A stretch of DNA of 9,602 nt, taken from contig JALWSL010000018.1 of NCBI GenBank assembly GCA_027080405.1, positions 1 through 9,602 of the forward strand, in the 5' to 3' direction. This DNA is from Planctomycetaceae bacterium (GTDB taxonomy: Bacteria > Planctomycetota > Planctomycetia > Planctomycetales > Planctomycetaceae). Below the pieces are notes generated by a model. The model saw nothing but the letters and a program-made list of their open reading frames with translations, was not told where the DNA came from and made no database searches. The position numbers and the translations under genes were made by a program. Below, piece by piece: positions 7,488 through 9,602 of this stretch. Positions within the stretch are counted from its first letter, which is position 1, and each line of letters opens with the position of its first letter.

Positions 7488-7507
7488 TTAATCGTAAAAT
7501 CTGTCAA
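7479..7507 (-). promoter_or_regulatory. Candidate promoter for the Gln/Pro-rich protein gene
   Basis: A perfect -35 TTGACA lies on the minus strand at 7507-7502, about 88 bases before the ATG. The -10 at 17-base spacing would be TGATAC (7484-7479), or GATACA at 18, both poor matches. Either the promoter depends on an activator or this is not the true one. Confidence 0.35.
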
Positions 7508-7677
7508 CACGTTCCCACAGCGCGCGACAAACCCTCGATTCCCCTTGTTATCAGATCGGATTTTCTCAACGAATCCTCAAGACGAATTCGACAGGTTCAG
7601 TCAATAAGGACGACATTACCTGTCTATTTCCAACCGCCCGGCCCTATTTCCCTCATTTTTTATCGCCCTTGCCCAAA

Positions 7678-7707
7678 TTGACAATAGCCGCCCTTAATAC
7701 CTGTAAT
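7678..7707 (+). promoter_or_regulatory. Candidate sigma-70-type promoter for the Gly/Tyr-rich protein gene
   Basis: A perfect TTGACA (7678-7683) and TGTAAT (7702-7707, 5 of 6 consensus positions) are separated by 18 bases. It would start transcription near 7714 and give a leader of about 170 bases, long for a single structural gene. Confidence 0.45.
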
Positions 7708-7885
7708 TCAGGAAGAGTTTCAACCACAACTTGAGGGAAAGCGGGATAATTTCGCTGCCTGTTTCCGAATCGGTGGTACACTTTTTTTACCTGCCTTTGT
7801 GCAGTTGTGTGAGCAAAGCAATCGGGGGTAACTGGCGGCGACGGACGCTCCCGAGAACATCAACATTTGATATCGAGGTACAACA

Positions 7886-8599
7886 ATGATTCACCGTGGT
7901 TTGACCATTGCCCTGTTTCTTATGATGGGGGGAGTCTGTTCTGCGCAAAATGGTGCGATTCTTGAATTGACCCCCTTGAATGAGCCTAAGGCCGAGAAAG
8001 CTCCCAAGTCGAAAGCGACTCCCAGTGACGAAAAGAAAACGGATCGTCATGACAAAAACAGAGAGGAAAAACCGGAACCCTACCTGTACCCGCAGGCTCA
8101 CGAATTCGGTGTTCCTGTTGAAGTTGGTGCAGACCAGTTGAGAGTGCATCGCGGTTATTGGCTGCCCGGCGGCTACGAACCACGCAGCGGGTCTCCCTAT
8201 TTCTATTCAGTTCCGGGAGCACCACCACGCGGACCATTGGGCGGAACAGTCGCGTCCGGGTACACCGGCGGTAATCCTCAGCTCGATGGTTATTCTTCAG
8301 GGGCGGTTTACGGAAATAGTTTCGTCAACGGATATTCAACTCCTGGTTACGGTGCTGGCTACGGCAACGGCTACAACGTGAACGGTTACAGTGCGAACGG
8401 CTACAACAACGGTGGTTACGCAGATGGCGCGGCGATGAGCGGTGGAGCGGGCGGCGATCCGTATCAGTACCACTTTGGCCCCGGTTTCTACCGCAGCGGC
8501 GAATATGGTCACTTCCGGTTCCCATTCTACAGTTACCGACGCCCCTGGTATCACCCAGGCTTCGCCGGCTACAACCGCGATACCAACTTACCCTGGTAA
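7886..8599 (+). CDS. Secreted Gly/Tyr-rich protein with NGY repeats, function unknown
   Basis: A 237-residue exported protein without recognisable catalytic motifs. The ATG has GAGG 7 bases upstream (7875-7878) and starts a signal peptide (LTIALFLMMGGV, cut after VCSA, residue 20, before QNG). Residues ~33-64 are a highly charged, Lys/Glu/Asp-rich linker. Residues ~65-110 look more ordered, with YLYPQAHEFGVPVEV and HRGYWLPGGYEP. Residues ~117-190 are Gly/Tyr/Asn-rich, including three tandem five-residue units NGYNV, NGYSA and NGYNN at 161-175. The tail is aromatic and basic, with FPFYSYRRPWYHPGFAGYN, and ends NLPW; from memory, RRPWY-type tails recur in planctomycete secreted proteins. It resembles the divergent neighbour in being exported, Tyr-rich and low complexity, but I see no clear sequence homology. 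A structural or surface role is inferred only. Its own promoter candidate and terminator suggest a single-gene transcript. Confidence 0.85.
   Translation: MIHRGLTIALFLMMGGVCSAQNGAILELTPLNEPKAEKAPKSKATPSDEKKTDRHDKNREEKPEPYLYPQAHEFGVPVEVGADQLRVHRGYWLPGGYEPRSGSPYFYSVPGAPPRGPLGGTVASGYTGGNPQLDGYSSGAVYGNSFVNGYSTPGYGAGYGNGYNVNGYSANGYNNGGYADGAAMSGGAGGDPYQYHFGPGFYRSGEYGHFRFPFYSYRRPWYHPGFAGYNRDTNLPW
8366..8410 (+). repeat. Three tandem 15-bp units encoding NGYxx
   Basis: The units start at 8366, 8381 and 8396. Each opens AACGG(C/T)TACA and encodes Asn-Gly-Tyr plus two variable residues. A degenerate fourth (GGTGGTTACGCA, Gly-Gly-Tyr-Ala) follows. The units keep frame, so gain or loss of copies would lengthen or shorten the protein without breaking it. 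Confidence 0.8.
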
Positions 8600-8631
8600 G
8601 AAATATCGCAACGGGAAAAGAGCAGAAATTC

Positions 8632-8666
8632 AAGCCGTGTACCTCACCAGGGGGCACGGCTTTTTT
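8632..8666 (+). terminator. Intrinsic terminator of the Gly/Tyr-rich protein gene
   Basis: An 8-bp perfect stem (AAGCCGTG, 8632-8639, with CACGGCTT, 8655-8662) and a 15-base loop is followed by a T tract that continues to 8666, starting 33 bases after the stop codon. On the minus strand the hairpin is followed by GAATTTC, so it would only weakly stop transcripts from the SGNH gene. Confidence 0.88.
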
Positions 8667-8730
8667 GTACGTAATGGCTCGGTAACTGATCGTCGATAGG
8701 CAATCCTGCGGGCACGGCGTACGCTGCAAG

Positions 8731-9602
8731 TCATTGAGACTGTGATGCCAGTTTCGCTTTTATCCAGGCGTAAATGGTGGAGCCGATTTGACGGTAGCCC
8801 TGTTTGTTGGGGTGGACAGCGTTATTGGCGGGAAAGCCAGTTGTTGTGTCGAGATAAAGTTCTGTCGGAATGATGCTCACTTTTGCATCGTTACTGTTTT
8901 CAAAGTGCTCAAGTTGCTTTTGCACGAGTTGATGTTGGATTTTTTTCCAGCCATCGCGGGTGTATTTCCCTTTGTAGTTGTTGTCAAAAGCAGCGTTGCG
9001 GGAATTGGCCGGCGTTGTCAGACAGATGCCTATTTCCGCGTTCGGGGCAGCCTTTCGAAAAGCAGCGATGAGAATGTCGGCCTCTTTGAGCATCCCGTCA
9101 ATCTGGGCGTTGATCGCGGCTGGGTCATCATACGGTGCGCGGAAGCAGTCGTTGATGCCCAACATCACGGTAATGAAATCGGGGCGATGTCCGCCGCAGT
9201 GTTCGTTGAAGTATCGGGTCAGATTCAATTCCGCCTTGCCATTTTCCGCGGGATAGACAAACGGGCTGGTTCCTTTTCTGCGTTTGCCCGATTCATCTTC
9301 TGCGTAATAGGTATTGAATCGCTTCCAGGTCCAACCGCCATAACCTTCATGCACGACCCCTTTGCCCGCCCATGCCAATTTGTGTGTTCCCAGCATTTCC
9401 CATGTGGGGTTGCCAGGCAGCGAAAGCAATCGGGCAATTTCATTCGGATAATGTGTTGCATGCGTCAGGCTGTCTCCGACAATCAACAGTCGGATATTTT
9501 TTCCTTCCCCCGCGTTTGCGGCCGTCACGATCAATTTTGCCGTTTTGCATCCCAACATTTTCCCGTTGAAATCTTTGACGCAGATCATCAATGGATGTTC
9601 GC
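8731..9602 (-). CDS. SGNH/GDSL-family hydrolase, N-terminus cut by window edge
   Basis: A serine esterase/lipase-type hydrolase of the SGNH fold, possibly acting on acylated carbohydrate; the substrate cannot be told from sequence. The frame is open to the right edge, so the true start is probably outside the window; the first usable in-window start would be a TTG at 9591. Numbered from that TTG, block I is VGDSLTH with nucleophile Ser41, block II is GYGGW at 83-87 (oxyanion Gly), block III is GIND with Asn147, and block V is NNAVHPN with catalytic His260. The residue three before His260, normally the triad Asp, is Asn257. Residues before ~30 (DFNGKMLGCKTAKLIVTA) look like the end of a beta-rich domain preceding the hydrolase domain, which again argues for a longer protein. 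The stop is TGA at 8731. It converges on the Gly/Tyr-rich protein gene, with which no functional link is evident. Confidence 0.9.
   Translation of the reverse strand, partial: EHPLMICVKDFNGKMLGCKTAKLIVTAANAGEGKNIRLLIVGDSLTHATHYPNEIARLLSLPGNPTWEMLGTHKLAWAGKGVVHEGYGGWTWKRFNTYYAEDESGKRRKGTSPFVYPAENGKAELNLTRYFNEHCGGHRPDFITVMLGINDCFRAPYDDPAAINAQIDGMLKEADILIAAFRKAAPNAEIGICLTTPANSRNAAFDNNYKGKYTRDGWKKIQHQLVQKQLEHFENSNDAKVSIIPTELYLDTTTGFPANNAVHPNKQGYRQIGSTIYAWIKAKLASQSQ

Larger units (their letters stand above)
7415..7885. other. Divergent intergenic regulatory region
   Basis: These 471 bases separate the divergent genes for two secreted proteins and contain no credible coding sequence. They hold a minus-strand promoter candidate near 7479-7507, a short palindrome at 7475-7487, a pyrimidine-rich plus-strand stretch at about 7621-7674, and a plus-strand promoter candidate at 7678-7707. 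The last leaves a leader of about 170 bases before the ATG at 7886. I see no recognisable riboswitch, attachment site or repeat family in it. Confidence 0.7.

Noticed and set aside
7415..7510. N-terminal extension of the Gln/Pro-rich protein
   Set aside because: It puts 32 polar residues before a typical signal peptide, spans the putative promoter, and the inner ATG has a strong RBS.
8325..8729. Minus-strand Arg/Ser-rich open frame over the Gly/Tyr repeats
   Set aside because: It is an artefact of the repetitive Gly/Tyr codons read in reverse and covers a clear plus-strand terminator.

Overview
The window looks like chromosomal DNA from a planctomycete. No taxon search was possible. The reasons are: a secreted protein combining a sorbosone-dehydrogenase-like propeller, HEAT repeats and a C-terminal PVC-type cytochrome c domain; two low-complexity secreted proteins of a style I associate with Planctomycetes; an SGNH hydrolase and a glycerophosphodiesterase of planctomycete flavour; and roughly balanced base composition. 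Six of the seven genes show an export signal (Sec signal peptide or lipobox) and the seventh is cut at its N-terminus, so this is a stretch of envelope and extracytoplasmic functions. No tRNA, rRNA, CRISPR array, IS element or phage gene is visible.

Left arm (1-3166, all minus strand). Read in transcription order, an alkaline phosphatase (3166-1496) is followed after 48 bp by a small lipoprotein of unknown function (1447-938), then after 150 bp by a glycerophosphodiester phosphodiesterase that runs off the left edge (787-1). There is no clear terminator between them and a plausible promoter lies just upstream of the phosphatase, so they may be one transcription unit. The two recognisable enzymes would release glycerol-3-phosphate from phosphodiesters and then inorganic phosphate from monoesters, which fits phosphorus scavenging outside the cytoplasm.

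Centre (3400-6606, plus strand). A single large gene, divergent from the phosphatase across 233 bp, encodes the propeller, HEAT and cytochrome c protein. It is convergent with the next minus-strand gene.

Right arm (6607-9602). A minus-strand gene for a Gln/Pro-rich secreted protein (7414-6710) ends in a strong intrinsic terminator (6656-6680). It is divergent, across a 471 bp regulatory region, from a plus-strand gene for a Gly/Tyr-rich secreted protein (7886-8599) carrying a 15-bp tandem repeat, also ended by an intrinsic terminator (8632-8666). The final gene, an SGNH/GDSL hydrolase on the minus strand (9602-8731), is cut by the right edge.

I do not see a clearly new multi-gene system. The points most worth a second look are unusual residues in three hydrolases (a phosphatase without its last zinc-binding His, a glycerophosphodiesterase with Asn for a metal-binding Glu, an SGNH enzyme with Asn for the block V Asp), the unidentified lipoprotein between two phosphorus enzymes, and the divergent pair of low-complexity secreted proteins with an operator-like palindrome between them.
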